A DNA stretch of 64,000 bases from Hydra vulgaris (GCF_038396675.1 NC_088931.1:9246001-9310000); one strand, 5' to 3'; shown: positions 28,812 through 43,062, numbered from the stretch's first letter. Notes: generated by a model from the sequence alone, not told the origin. Translations and numbers: made by a program.

Positions 28812-29276
28812 GAAGAAAAAAAACTAACTTAGATTAACTTAATTTGTAAAAAAAAAATTTTTTAAACAAATTGCATGTCAGATTATCGTTAATAACAACA
28901 ATTTACTTCTACTTTATATACGCATTTTATCATTTTCTTACTAATTTAAATTAATTCGATATCTTTAGATTTTTTTAAGTTTACTTATAGTCGATTTCGG
29001 GACTTTATAAATCGTTTCGAATTTAAGTTTAAAAAAGTGCAATTAATTACTAGTTATTAAATGCAATAAATTGCCTTTTAGTTAATTAAAGGGTAATTTA
29101 ATATTTTACAAGAAAACGCGAATTATTGTTAGCAAAAGCAAACCACACGTATATAAGGACAATCTAGAGAACTAGGCATTTTGTAAGAATTTTTTAATAG
29201 TATTTTTAAGAATTTTGTTGTTTATAAAATAAATGCATAATTACATGACTAGGGCAAGAAGAAGAAAAGTAAAGTT
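28812..29276. other. RAE1 upstream region
   Basis: This is AT-rich sequence between the RAE1 acceptor and a piggyBac relic. It presumably holds the RAE1 (and, if operonic, SGCB) promoter. I see no convincing core promoter motif because TATA-like strings are everywhere. Confidence 0.3.
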
Positions 29277-29850
29277 TAAACACCTTTGCTGCCGAGCTAT
29301 TTTAAACTATGCTTTGTTTCTTTGCCGAGCCATAAAGTCTGCAATGATTAATTTTTGCCGAGGTTGTTTTTGGCGGTTTCATTCTCGTTGCCAAGGCTCG
29401 TTGATCCACATTTTAATAAATAAAATATTTTTAATCTACAATAATTCTATAGTATTTTTTATTCTGAATATAATTGACAAAAAAAAGCATTACGAGAATA
29501 CTCGTACTTTAGCAATGGAGAAGAATTTTTTTTCTCCAGTGCCGAAGTACGAGTTTACTCGTAACACCGTAATGAGTATAACTCATTGAAGTGACTACTA
29601 ATGTAGCTTATTGGATGCATTAAGCATCCGTAATGAGTATAACCCATTGCGGTGACTATGATATAGCTTATTTGATGCATTATTATTATAAATATTGTTT
29701 CAGTTTTTTTGAACATGCACATGCACATAGCAGTTATCACGAGTAAAAAAGGTAATTTATATTTTGTTTTCTTAACTCTAAATTGTTGTGTTTTTTAGAC
29801 AAGAAGCTAAAATATATTTGATAACTACATTATACTGCATGTTATAGAAA

Positions 29851-29931
29851 TGTAAAAAAAATTTGAAGTACACAATAAAATGTTTTTAATATATTAAAAA
29901 ACATTTTATTGTGCACTTCGAATTTTTTACA
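29851..29931. repeat. 81-bp near-perfect palindrome
   Basis: Two arms of about 39 nt (the core GTACACAATAAAATGTTTTT pairs with AAAAACATTTTATTGTGCAC) meet at ATAT near 29890. It lies inside the piggyBac relic between the left iterons and the coding remnant. Confidence 0.85.
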
Positions 29932-30029
29932 CAGTATGCTAATTAATATGTTTTATAAAAAAGTAATTTCTTTTTCATAAATAGATAATTTATAAATTTA
30001 TCTATCTCATATTAGCTCAACACAGATGT

Positions 30030-30966
30030 TCCACAATTGAATCAGCACATATGATTATGGAAGATTGTGAGGATAGTGATGATGATGATATTGAAGATTC
30101 GGATTCATTTTTTGCTTATACTGCTACGTCTTCGAGCTTGACTGCATCAGAATCAGGTTCTGAAGATAATAACACTGAAGAAAGTGATGACGATCAGTTA
30201 AGTCAGACGTTCATCTAGCAGCCACTGCAGAAGATTTTTTACAATTATAATTTACGATAACTTTTACAATTTGTTTGAATTAACAAAGCAGTTGATAAAT
30301 CAAAAAATACATTTACATTTGTGGTAATTTAAGAACTGACCGAAAGTCAAATCCAAAAGAATGCACTAAAGCAAAACTAAAACAGGGAGACATTATAAGC
30401 AGAAGCAGAGAGGGTGTAGTGGTTGTTAAATGAAAAGACAAAAGAGACGTGCTAATGATTAGCAACTTGCTTTCGTTGCAAATGATTGAAGTGACAAACA
30501 GGAGAGGAGAGAAGAAAATGAAACCCAATATTATTAAAGATTACAATCAATGTATGTCAGTAGATAGGGCGGAACAAATGGTATCATATTATGATTCCCT
30601 AAGAAAGACAATTATATGGTATAAAAAAGTAGCACTTCATCTCTTTAATACTTTTTTGTTTAATGCTTCCTGTCTAAACAGCAAATATGGACTAGATAAA
30701 ACAATTTCCTTGCTTAAGTTTAGAGAATTAATTGTTACGGATTTATTGGGTGAACGTTTGAATGAAATTGTGCCTCGAATCACCAATAATAGTTTCCACT
30801 ACTTGTCTTCAATACCACCAAATGAAAAGGAAAAACTCCCAACAAAACCATGTTGAGTCTGGTCTAAAATAAAACGTAAAGAAACACAATATGAATGTGC
30901 TGTTTGTGAAAATAGACCTCCGTTATGTATTGGCGAATGTTTCAGAATGTATCATTCAAAAGAATA
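30030..30966 (+). pseudogene. piggyBac transposase relic (N and C ends only)
   Basis: An acidic N-terminal stretch (30050-30218; DSDDDDIEDSDS, then SESGSEDNNTEESDDDQ) is followed about 240 bp later by the C-terminal part. That part contains KPNIIKDYNQCMSVDRAEQ, RKTIIWYKK and LFNTFLFNAS. It closes with a cysteine-rich finger (CAVCENRPPLCIGECFRMYH) after one in-frame TGA at about 30853. The central DDE domain is absent. In the equivalent of the 'MGGVDR' catalytic segment the sequence reads CMSVDR. Confidence 0.85.
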
Positions 30967-31406
30967 GGTTTACACTTTAATTTTCATGAAATAAAATTAA
31001 AGCATTATCAATATTTTACTTTTATCTGTTTTTAGCTATATCTGTCTTCATCCGCATTTAAACTACGTTCCTTGGATTTTTAAAATAATAACTTGACTGT
31101 AATATTTTCTGAAATCAAATGTGAAGCTAAGAAAAAAAAAAAAAAGTGAATTGACAAAGCCAGTCATGCACAAATATTATTTGAAATAAGTTAGTATAAC
31201 TACAAGTTTACTCGAAGTTGGCAAACTCACGACGCCGGTTTATACGAGTATTCTCGTAGTTGGCAAATACCAAAGTCCCGCTAAATACGAGTATACTCGT
31301 AGTTGGCAAATAAATGACGCCAACTTACTACGAGTGTACTCGTAGTTAGCACCAAACGTGTTAATCTCAAGCTGCTTTAAAAATTGATTTAATAAAAAAT
31401 AAATAA

Positions 31407-31723
31407 GGGACTGTCCATTGATTATGTCATGAATTTTTTGTCAACTTTTACCTCCTCCATTCCCCTTATCAATAACTTGTCAAACTTCCTAAGGCCCCTA
31501 TAAAATTACGTCATTATTTGATTAACTCCCCACCCCAAACAAAATTTAAATGGAAAAAAAAAATCTTTTTTTCATATTTCTAAGTAATAAAATTTATTTA
31601 AAAAAATAACATTATTGACATCAACTTTTCTTGGTCTCTCCTCTCCTTCTTATCAACAAATGATAAAAATTTCCAGACCTTTCATCGCCCTTATTTTGTT
31701 GACGTAATTAATAGACAATCTCT
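31407..31723. mobile_element. MITE of the GTCCAT..ATTACGTCA family
   Basis: The left end GGGACTGTCCATTGATTATG pairs with the right end read inward, GAGATTGTCTATTAATTACG. Both are followed by TCA. C-rich blocks (CCTCCTCC, CCCCACCCC) lie inside. Related ends occur at 42207-42368 and 53617-53702. Confidence 0.6.
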
Positions 31724-31807
31724 CAAAAAAATGACGTATCTTCTTAAAATTACAAAGACTTTTTATGTTGTACCAAAATACACACACAAACACGCATGCA
31801 CAGATAA

Positions 31808-32105
31808 TGCGGTAGCGGTGAAGTGGTAGAGCTCTCGCTTCATAAACGAGAAGTTCTGAGTTCGATTCCCACCACGTCCCTGGTAATACCGCGCTCAGCT
31901 TTTTCTCCACGCAGCTGCCTTGTTCGTTAATGTTCGTGTTTCGGAGTTACAGAGTTGTGAAAGGGTTCTAACCACAACTAAAGCAGCCTCCTCGACTGTA
32001 GTGGCCTTCATGTGTCTGAACCTGTTTAGACGATTTCCTAACATTTTGGTTAGATGAGGAGATACTGCATTTTCGCTTAGCACGGCAGAATAGCGCTTTG
32101 CATAT
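31808..32105 (+). mobile_element. tRNA-derived SINE (Met-like head)
   Basis: The first 70 bp resemble a tRNA gene. There is an A-box-like TAGCGGTGAAGTGGTAGAG, an anticodon arm with CAT in the loop (CTCGC TTCATAA ACGAG) and a B box GTTCGATTCCC at about 31860. The acceptor arm does not close, and a non-tRNA body of more than 200 bp follows. It is therefore read as a SINE or SINE relic, not a working tRNA gene. Confidence 0.6.
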
Positions 32106-32439
32106 CAGAAGAGCTCCATATACATATCACAAAAAAGTCTATGATTTAAAAAAATTTTACATTTTATAATCATAGATCAAATATAAAAAGAAAGAATAAA
32201 TATGTATAAAAAAGATCTAACTGTTAAAGATCTCATCGATGAACCTCATTGTAAAAATTTTTAAATGAGATCTCATCTCATAAATAAAAAAATCTTAACC
32301 AAATGAAAAACATCGATATCGGAATAAATCTTATCTTGAATAAGTAAATTTTATGTCTGAATAAGTTTTATGTCGAAGTAATAACTACTAATAACTGTAT
32401 TAAAAAGAAATAAAGTTAGATTGTTTAAAAAAAAAAACT

Positions 32440-32590
32440 TTTTAACAATCATAATTATTAAAACATTATTAGTAAGCATAATCAGTACTGAAATGTTATT
32501 AATAATCATAATTAATTTTAAAACATTATTAATAATCATAATTAGCACTCAAACGTTATTACAAGCATAATTAGTACTGAAACAATAATA
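32440..32590. repeat. Degenerate tandem array
   Basis: AATCATAATTA...AAACATTATTA-like units recur four to five times with variable spacing of about 30-40 bp. Confidence 0.6.
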
Positions 32591-32689
32591 TTTTAAAACA
32601 ACTTTTTACTACTAGGTAATTCCATTTCTGTGCGTGATTTTTTATTTATATTTGTTTTTACAATTAAAAGCTAGGACTTGAATATTTTT

Positions 32690-32749
32690 ATCATTTTATT
32701 ATTTTTTTAATTGTGTGTACACACAATTAAAAAATAATAAAATGATATG
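32690..32749. repeat. 60-bp palindrome
   Basis: The left arm TATCATTTTATTATTTTTTT continues into AATTGTGTGT. It pairs with ACACACAATT and the matching right arm, apart from one extra T in the left arm. Confidence 0.85.
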
Positions 32750-33132
32750 ATTATATTAAATACGAGTTGAAGAGACATTTGAAGAGATATTCACAGGAGA
32801 TACTCACAAGTATTTTGTTTTCTTAAAAATAACAACACAAAAACGAAATTTGCAACTTCTGTGCGTGACTTCTGTGCCTGACCATACACGAACTGCAATT
32901 AAACAATTGCGGTGACTTTTTGATAAATAACTTTTTGGAAATCTTTACTAATATTTAAAATATTATTTTAAAAAAAAAGTATACTGCTGAAACTTATATT
33001 TAACGAAGAATTAAAGATTTAGTAAAAGATATTTAGTAACTAAAATTTGCGTTTTTCTGCTCCATGGTGATTTGGCTTCAAATTTAATTTAAAGTGTTTG
33101 TATTGAAAAAAAAATTTCTTCGACAAAGATAA

Positions 33133-33186
33133 TTTAATATGGACGAAACAGGTTTGTTAACTGTTCCAAACAAAATGTCCAATGCT
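33133..33186 (+). pseudogene. pogo/Tigger-type DDE fragment
   Basis: A short frame reads FNMDETGLLTVPNKMSNA. This matches the conserved 'FN.DETG..TV..K' block around the first catalytic Asp of pogo/Tigger/Jerky-type (DDE_1) transposases. An in-frame stop precedes it, and only this block is convincing. Confidence 0.55.
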
Positions 33187-33399
33187 GTAAGTTTCCGTAC
33201 AAAATCTTTGATAACGTTACTAATGAATACCACTCTTTTTACTTTACAAAGAAAATAGTTAATCGTTAGAAAAAAAAAAAATTTTTTGAAAAAATTTCAG
33301 TTACAATTGGTTTACTATTAACAATCTTTTTTTTTTTTAATAGCTGCAGTTTTTCAGGATCTATTGAAAGTTTATTGAAAAAAAGGTTTTTGGAGTAAT

Positions 33400-33914
33400 T
33401 GGAAAAATTTTCACGGGGCAAGTTGGCAAGTTAGCATTTTCGACGGAAAAAAAAATGTTACAAAATTAATTTTTTATTTTTATTTTCATTTTTTACAAAA
33501 GTTAAAATTACAAAAAACATTTTAGAAAATTTTAGAAAATGATTTTTTAACAGATAAAAAGTGTTTCGGCTTGTTATATAAAACTGCTATATAAAACTGT
33601 TTCGGCTTGTTATATAAACTAATATTTAGTACCAGCTAAAAGTAATATTAAATTTTGGCTTAAAACTGTTGTCAAAACAAATAGTAAAAAAATTTCTAAA
33701 AAATTTGGCAATTAATAGTACATTAATATTCATTTTTATTGTTTGCGCCAACTTATTCGGGGTGGGTAAGTTGGCGAACTTTTTATTTTTATTTTGCCGT
33801 TAGGGCTACGACTCTGTAGCCCTAACGGCAAATTATTTTGACTATATATAAAAATCTTTGAGCTCTAGAGCTCAATTTGTAAAAAAAAGGCAACTAGCCC
33901 CGGTGTCCTCTACA
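33400..33914. mobile_element. Decayed element with GGGG..AGTTGGC motifs
   Basis: The motif ACGGGGCAAGTTGGC (33413), its relative CGGGGTGGGTAAGTTGGCGA (about 33758) and an inward-facing end GTAGAGGACACCGGGGCTAG (from 33914) resemble the ends of the GGGGAGAG family at 39, 51 and 52 kb. The left end was not found. A perfect 17-nt-arm hairpin (TTTGCCGTTAGGGCTAC, 33793-33832) lies inside. Confidence 0.4.
33793..33832. repeat. Perfect hairpin, 17-nt arms
   Basis: TTTGCCGTTAGGGCTAC, a 6-nt loop GACTCT and the exact complement. It is more GC-rich than its surroundings. Confidence 0.9.
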
Positions 33915-33939
33915 AAAATTTATATAAATTAAAATCAAA

Positions 33940-34085
33940 TGAAAGTAATTTGGAAATGCCCATTTTTTCTCAAATTTATGATTTTTGTAATGGGTGTTAT
34001 CCATTATATTATATACCTTGTCAAACACTTGTTCGGAAGGCTGCTGGTGAGTCATATAAAAATTACAATGCAATAATATTAGGCA
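33940..34085 (+). pseudogene. Short cysteine-containing coding relic
   Basis: A plus frame reads FSQIYDFCNGCYPLYYIPCQ and then LVRKAAGESYKN without interruption for about 45 codons. The C..C...C spacing looks like a finger remnant. I do not recognise the family; it may belong to the same decayed element as the pogo-type block. Confidence 0.3.
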
Positions 34086-34380
34086 ATACGTAATGTCAAT
34101 GGGTACACAATAATAACTATTACTAATTTTTTGAAGAAATTATAACTAAAAAAAAATAATTTTTTTATCAATTTAGTTTTTTTGTAGATAAAAACTCAAA
34201 AATTGCAATTTTGCATTTTTTGACGTAGATATAAATTATGAATAAGAAAATTAAATTTAATTAATACTTCAGCTATAATTTTGTAATTATTATTTTTATA
34301 GATTGAAACACTATTTGGTGGCTCCAAAAGAACACCATAAGGAGGTTCTTGTCCTTTTTTATAACAATATATACTTAAAC

Positions 34381-34577
34381 TGCCGTGGTGCAGTGGTTAG
34401 AGTTCTGGCTCAGAACCCAGAGGTCCCAGGTTCGATGCCAGCTCTAGCCCAACAAGCGACATTGGTACGGAAAGAGGCGCGAACTTCTTGTTAAATGCTC
34501 TCCCGCGGTGCCCTGTGATAAGACCGTAAGTACTTCTGGGAGCACCTAAAATAACTACACCTAAAAAAAAAAAAAAA
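34381..34577 (+). mobile_element. tRNA-derived SINE, copy 1
   Basis: The element begins TGCCGTGGTGCAGTGGTTAG (A box) and has B box GGTTCGATGCC at 34429-34439. A body then carries GCGCGAACTTCTTGTTAAA, CCGCGGTGCCCTGTG and ACTTCTGGGAGCACC, ending in poly(A) at 34563-34577. The same body occurs at 48 kb and, inverted, at 51 kb. Confidence 0.8.
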
Positions 34578-34869
34578 CTTAAAGAAGTTTTGGTATACTT
34601 TCTAAACTTATTAACTTAAAAACAACAAAAAGATAATCCTTCAAATTTGGCCCAAATATTCCTTGTTAATACTTAAACTAAAAGGTCTTCACCTATTTTT
34701 GTTTTGAAAAAGTCATCACCTATTTTTGTTTTGATTTCCTGATTTTTATTTCTTATTAAAATATGCTATGATTGCAAATTTATGCTATTTTATTATCTTA
34801 TTTTATAGTTTGTAATATCTTTGTAAAAATATTTTTATTTTTTATTTTACCTATTTTTATGTTTTAAGT

Positions 34870-35025
34870 TTTTTAAATTGTACTGACGGCTTCAATGTAA
34901 ACGGGACTCGGCGATAAGACAATACATATCTTCTTCTTGCTCCGGCCATTTATTATACATGTAAACAATTTTTCTTATTGTAAATAGTATTATACGGCAA
35001 AAAATAAATAAATAAATAATAATAA
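34870..35025 (+). mobile_element. LINE 3' tail, copy 1
   Basis: GGGACTCGGCGATAAGACAA, then TCTTCTTCTTGCTCC and TATACGGCAAA, ending in an (AATA)n run. The same order occurs at 49170-49315. Short 3' tails ending in a tetranucleotide run are typical of dead-on-arrival CR1/RTE-type insertions. Confidence 0.6.
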
Positions 35026-35888
35026 TACGTCAAAAACATGTACTAAACCATTAAAATATCTTTTACTATATTTAGTAACGCCCATTTCGTAGAAGTAATA
35101 AATCTTTGAGTTTTGGGATCATAACTTCTCATAAAATATTAATTCAACCTTGATTTTGGTAAATGATATAGGTACATATTAACTAAACATGCAGTGAAAA
35201 TTTTAAAGCTATCGCATCATTATTTTTTGAAATATATTGTTTGAAGTTAGATTAAAAGTCAGAAAAACACATATTTAACAAAAAAGTACAACAAAAAAAA
35301 ATATTCCCAGTATGCTTTTAAGATTCCGAGAAATTAACAGATAATGGAAAAAGCAAATACAGTATTATATGGAAAAGCTGCAACAACAAGTTAGGGTTTA
35401 AATCTTAAAAAGGATTTTTTTTGGTGGGAAGTTAAGAACGTTGTTAAGATCTTGCTTAGGACGCTTATTTTTCATAATATATGTAAAAAACAAAACGAAC
35501 AAAAAAAACAACTTTAATTAAAATTTTTTAGAATTTATGTATTCAGCATCAAGAGTAACAAAATCTAAATAAGAAACAGTTAAAATTTTTTGACTTTTTT
35601 TTTTCTTTATTTTTATGCATAATTTTTCTATACCCGTAAAAAGAGATATACTTTTTCCAACTATATTATTAAATAGTTTACTTTATAAATTTTAAGGTGT
35701 GAGCGAGTGTACGCAAGCTGCGTTTTTGTAAATGTTTAAAAGTTCTTAACCGCAATCTTAAAATCGTACATCAAATATCGATCATTGATTTTGTTAATAC
35801 TTTTGTCCGTGAAATGAATTTGCGAGACAAAATCGCTTTTGGTTTACTCGGCGCAAGTGAGTTAATAATTCGTTTTAATATCCATTTT
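35026..35888. other. AT-rich stretch without features
   Basis: I see no gene, terminal repeat or tandem array here. Confidence 0.4.
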
Positions 35889-36575
<687 letters not shown>

Positions 36576-36577
36576 TA

Positions 36578-38597
<2,020 letters not shown>

Positions 38598-38616
38598 AAT
38601 ACACCAATAGTATCAC

Positions 38617-38743
38617 TTACGGGACAGATTTTACAAAAAAACGAACACTTACGGGGACATAAGCATTAACGGGGACATTTTAGTGTACCCGTTAATTTTT
38701 GTCCCCGTAAGCATCGTTTTTTTGTAAAAAATGTTCCCGTAAA
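38617..38743. repeat. 127-bp foldback repeat with ACGGGGACA motifs
   Basis: TTACGGGACAGATTTTACAA...CGA (38617-38644) pairs with its inverted copy at 38714-38743. Inside are direct and inverted TTACGGGGACA/TAACGGGGACA copies; another TGTCCCCGTAAGCA lies at 39129. It is probably a MITE or the end of one. Confidence 0.7.
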
Positions 38744-39157
38744 CAACTTTACAGAGAACAAAAAGAACATACATTGACTATTAAATGGCCTAACTCGCAG
38801 CGGAGTGCTGCTACATTGACTGAGGGTTGGGTTTGGTCTGGGTCAGCATCATGGTCAGGCTTAGGGTTAAGGTTACAGCAAGGTTTAAATATGGTTATAT
38901 TACTGCAATTAATCGTTTTGTAAATAGATGAAAATAAAAATGAAATTTAGTATATAATAAATAAAAATAACAAAAATAAATATAAAAAACATATTTTTAT
39001 AATACAAAAATAAATTTAAATATGTACAAATAAAAATATGATAAAAATTAAAAAATATTTATATCTATGATCAAATTAGTATAGAAAAAGGAAAAAAAAA
39101 AAAAATAGAACGGGAACAAAAAAAAACATGTCCCCGTAAGCACCGACTAGGAGTGCA
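38744..39157. other. Spacer between foldback and GGGGAGAG element
   Basis: It holds a GGGTTTGGTCTGGGTCAGC / GGTTAGGGTTAAGGTTA-like stretch at 38824-38880, which is more GC-rich, and otherwise only A/T sequence. I recognise no gene. Confidence 0.4.
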
Positions 39158-39782
39158 GGGGAGAGCGGGGTTATTTGTCACGCGGGGTTGGTTGTCACAA
39201 AGGTTATTATAGGAAATGTAGATAAGGTTTAGAACTTTAAATCATACAATCGAAATGTTATATAAAAAAATAACATTTTCACTGTAATTTTCAGCTTTTT
39301 TCAGCGTGTATGAAAAAAGTTTTTATAACTTTTTAATATGAAAAAGTTAAATTTCGCTCATTTATAAATTTTCTTTTACCAAACGAAAATTATTTTATCG
39401 TGCTTTGAATGTACATTTTTAAAGTTTTTTATTCATTTGAGTAACTTAATCCAAAAAAATTCTCATGAAATTCACACGCTTTTAGATAAATTTACAGGTG
39501 TCTTGCAACTTATATAGAAGGGGTTGCTTGTCACAAAATATATGGGGATGGCTGTCACAATTTGAAAAAAATAGGCTCATGAAGAATCCACACCAGGCTT
39601 ACACCAATTTATATGTGACTTATTTTTTTCATCCAACAATTTATAAAAACATCATTTTTAAAAACACATATATAGTCCTAAACTAAATTTGTTTTTTCGG
39701 TATAGTATCTTCTTTTTTTTCAGTATATAACCTTTTTTTTTTTCCAGATTATTCAGATTTATTCTTTGTATTATATAAACAA

Positions 39783-42700
39783 TTTTTTTTTTTTAAACAT
39801 CTTCGCTTCCAACAAGGCTGCTAGCAACCACTAATTAAAGTTGGAAGTTACTGGAAGAAAAAAGATTAAGATTGTAGAGCAAGGTAACGATTGACAGACG
39901 ACTTAGAGAATTGCAAATTATATGAATCAGGAAAGCAAGATGAAGGAAACGAATTCCAAAGAACTGGTGTTCGAGGAAAAAAACTTGACGAATAAGAGTT
40001 TTTGGAGCACTTAGGAACAGAAACAGTAAAAGGATGAGACTTAATTGAATGACGAGTAACACGAGAATGAATTTTAGTTGATAGCACAAGAGATGCAATC
40101 TCTTTAAAGCAGTGCCCATTATAGTATTTGTAGAAAAGAGAAAGAGAAGCAACATTACAACAATGTGATAATGGTTGCAAGAGCAGGTCCAACTATGTTT
40201 ACAATGCATTTTTGCAACTTGTCTTAAAGAGAAAGGGCATCATTAAAAGATCCGCCCCAGATATGGCAACAGTATTCCATACAAGGCCGGATTTGAGATT
40301 TATAGAGATAGAGAATAGAATCCGAAGTAAAAAATTGACGAGCTCGATAAAGAGATGCAACCTTAGCAGGTGCTAAGTTTGCAACAGATTTGATATATGG
40401 TTTCCAAGAAAGATCCGAAGTAAGAGTTAACTCTAAAAGATGAAGGGTGGATAACTCATCGAGTACATTACCGTTCATAAATATAGGAAGATCTAAATTA
40501 TTGCAATAACGATTGGCAGAAAAAAATTGAGTTTTGTATTGAAGTTCACCAGCCACTGTGAGCCCCATGCTGTAGCAGAAGTAAGATCCTTTTCAAGAGT
40601 GTTGGCTTCTTATCACGACAAGAATTAATGGTAGTATTATCAGCAAACAATGCCACCTTAGATGTGAGAACATCTGGAAGATTGTTAATGTAAATTAAAA
40701 AGAGTATAGGGCCAAAAATAAAACCTTGAGGAGCTCCTGAAGTTACAGAATAAGAGTTTTGTCCATCGAGGACAACTTTTATACTACGACTGGAAAAGAA
40801 GGATTCAATAATCTTAAAGATATTGCCAGATACACCATAAGAAGAAAGCTTATGGAGAAGACCAGCTTGCCAAACTTTACCAAAAGCTTTTGAAATGTCA
40901 AGAGCAATGGCCTTAACATCTCCACCTTTATCTAATGCACGATAAAACCTATCTGTTATTATTATTAGCAAACCAGCTGTAGAGCGAGAAGATCGAAATC
41001 CATATGATGGTCAGAAAGTAAGTTATTAGATTCAAGATGAGAAGTTAAGTGTTTGTTAATTAAAGGTTCAAAAACCTTGCTTATGATAGGAAGAAGACTA
41101 ATGGGACGGTAGTTAGACAAATCAGATCGCTCTCCAGAATTTTTGAAGATAGGGATAACAGATGCCGCTTTCCAGCAGGCTGGAAAACAAGACTCTGATA
41201 AACACTTGTTGAATAGTTTTGAGAGTATAGACGACAGCTCAAGAGAACACTTCTGCAAGACTATAATAGGTATGCTGTCCGGGTCCCAAGCTGTAGAAGA
41301 GTCTAAGCAGGAAATCACTTTATATACAGAAGCTGGAGTGATACGAATGTCAAGCAATGGATCAACCTGTTTGTTGGCAATATTAGGTAGAACGCAACTA
41401 GTGGAATCAAGAGATGATATTGATGAAAAGTTTTTAACAAACAATTCAGCTTTGTCTTTAGGTGAGGTGACAAAGTGTGAACCATACAAGGGAGGTGGAA
41501 CTAAAAGCTTGCCCTTATTATTAATACTATTAAAGATTTTCCAGAAGTCGCGAGAGCCTAATTTATGAGATGAGATACGAAATTTTATGACCTGAGAATA
41601 GAGGGCTTTGGCGTTAGACAAAACCTTTTAACAATGGTTTCTAGCAGTAATAAACAGACGTCTGTTTTCTGGAGAATTGTTTTGCTGATAAATATTGAAG
41701 TAACGGTTTCTATCAGCAATCGCAGATGCACAATGTGAGGAAAACCATGGAGGAGAGTGAGGCTCAACCTTGAATCATCAAGAGGGAGCAAAAGATTCTT
41801 TCCAGCCTGTATCCACGAAGTTATGTAAGAAGCACATTTGTTGACAGGAAGATAAAAAATTTCTACCTAAGGGCCATCACGAAGAAAATCACGGAAAAAG
41901 TCCCAGTCAGCTTTAAAGTATTTATAAGAGTTACGATGATATGGGGATTCAGATGATGAAGAAGAATGACATAATATTTTTTAGAGAGATCAAACTATGA
42001 TCAGAAGCACCTAAGGGTAAATGTGGAAAAACTGAGCACTGACTTGGATCAGAAACAAGACATAAGTCGAGTAGAGAAAGTAATGATTTGGGTTGTCTGG
42101 AAAGCGAGTTAGAAAATTGACTACTTGAGTTAGGGATTGAGTAAGGCAAAATGTAAATGCCCAGGCCAAGCATGTGACTATTAGAGTCTTTACGAATTAA
42201 AGGAAAGGGTCGTCCATAAATTACGTCACGCAAATATTACCGTTTTTGACCTCCCCCTCCCCCTTGGCACAAAATTGTAACACGTAAGTAGCAAGTTTTG
42301 TATGAGTCGTCACAAAACCGCCAATCCCCCCTCCCCCTTATAGCGTGATGTAATTTATGGACGACTCCGAAGATAATCATCAACACTAAGATCGCAAGAT
42401 AAGACAGCTAAACTCAAATTAGTCTCTCAAAGAGCAAGTAGGTCTGGTGAACTTTGCAAGAGATAAGACTTAACAAAAGAAAAGTTACTTCGAAGACCGC
42501 GAATATTAGTGAATGATAGGTTCAGAGAACTTGGTGATGATGATGGTTTTTTGTGTTTCATAGTTTTTGGTACTTTATTCATTTTTAATTTAGATCGAAG
42601 AACTTGACTCAAAGCATAGATAGTAGTCAGAACACTGTTTAATAGCCCAAGCAATTGCCACATTACTATTAATAAACCCTAAGCCGTTACAAAGGGCTAC

Positions 42701-43060
42701 AAATGTGGCCTCGGCAAAGCACGCCAAAAGTACAAACAGGGACACCATCCATGCGCAAAATGGCACTTTTTATACTTTGATATTTTTTAGCTGTTGATGG
42801 AATCAGCCTCTTTGAGTGCTACCACAGAGTTCGGGAAACCTGACTTCCAGCCGGCCTCAGAACTATAAAACTAGAGTTTTAGAGCTGTACTCTCATTAGG
42901 AGATAATAGAATGAGTTGCCTAGTCATAAAAACAGAGACACAAGCAAAACCCATGCATTGAGTCAAGAAGATCCAGCATTCAACATCCTAAGCTGGAAAC
43001 AATGTATTAAAAATACATCTGCGCCAGCCTAATAGATGAAGAAGGGGTGTTTTTTAATTG
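39783..43060 (-). pseudogene. CR1-like LINE, near full length, decayed
   Basis: This is the same family as the 18.8-21.3 kb LINE, on minus, with the poly(A) side at the T-run 39782-39793. Coding pieces in order: endonuclease start (42663-42427; NIRGLRSNFSFVKSYLL), more endonuclease (42233-41949), linker and RT (41621-40965; [17 protein letters not shown]), core (40971-40546; LDISKAFGKVW, then FADNTT in place of FADDTT), thumb (40568-40224) and C-terminus (40192-39866; [12 protein letters not shown]). A 5' untranslated region reaches about 43060. Frameshifts, an internal endonuclease deletion and a MITE at 42207-42368 have killed it. The second catalytic Asp is lost (ADN). Confidence 0.88.
42207..42368. 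mobile_element. 162-bp MITE inside the LINE
   Basis: The ends GGGTCGTCCATAAATTACGT and GGAGTCGTCCATAAATTACA (inverted) continue to CACGC. C-rich CCTCCCCCTCCCCCTT blocks lie inside both ends. It is related to 53617-53702 and 31407-31723. Confidence 0.8.
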
Positions 43061-43062
43061 TT

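Larger units (their letters stand above)
29281..31360 (+). mobile_element. Internally deleted piggyBac element
   Basis: The right end reads inward as CACGTTTGGTGCTAAC and abuts TTAA (31361-31364). The left end CACCTTTGCTGCCGAG (29281) follows TTAA plus one base. These are piggyBac-type ends at a TTAA target. Sixteen-bp palindromes near TACGAGTNTACTCGTA lie at 29491 and 29548 on the left, and at 31243, 31286 and 31329 (with a decayed copy near 31202) on the right. Most of the transposase core has been deleted. Confidence 0.8.

Noticed and set aside
30313-30528. 71-codon minus frame
   Set aside because: It is antisense to the piggyBac relic and its junction.
31808-31880. Functional tRNA-Met gene
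   Set aside because: The acceptor arm does not pair and a SINE-like body follows. It was called a tRNA-derived element instead.
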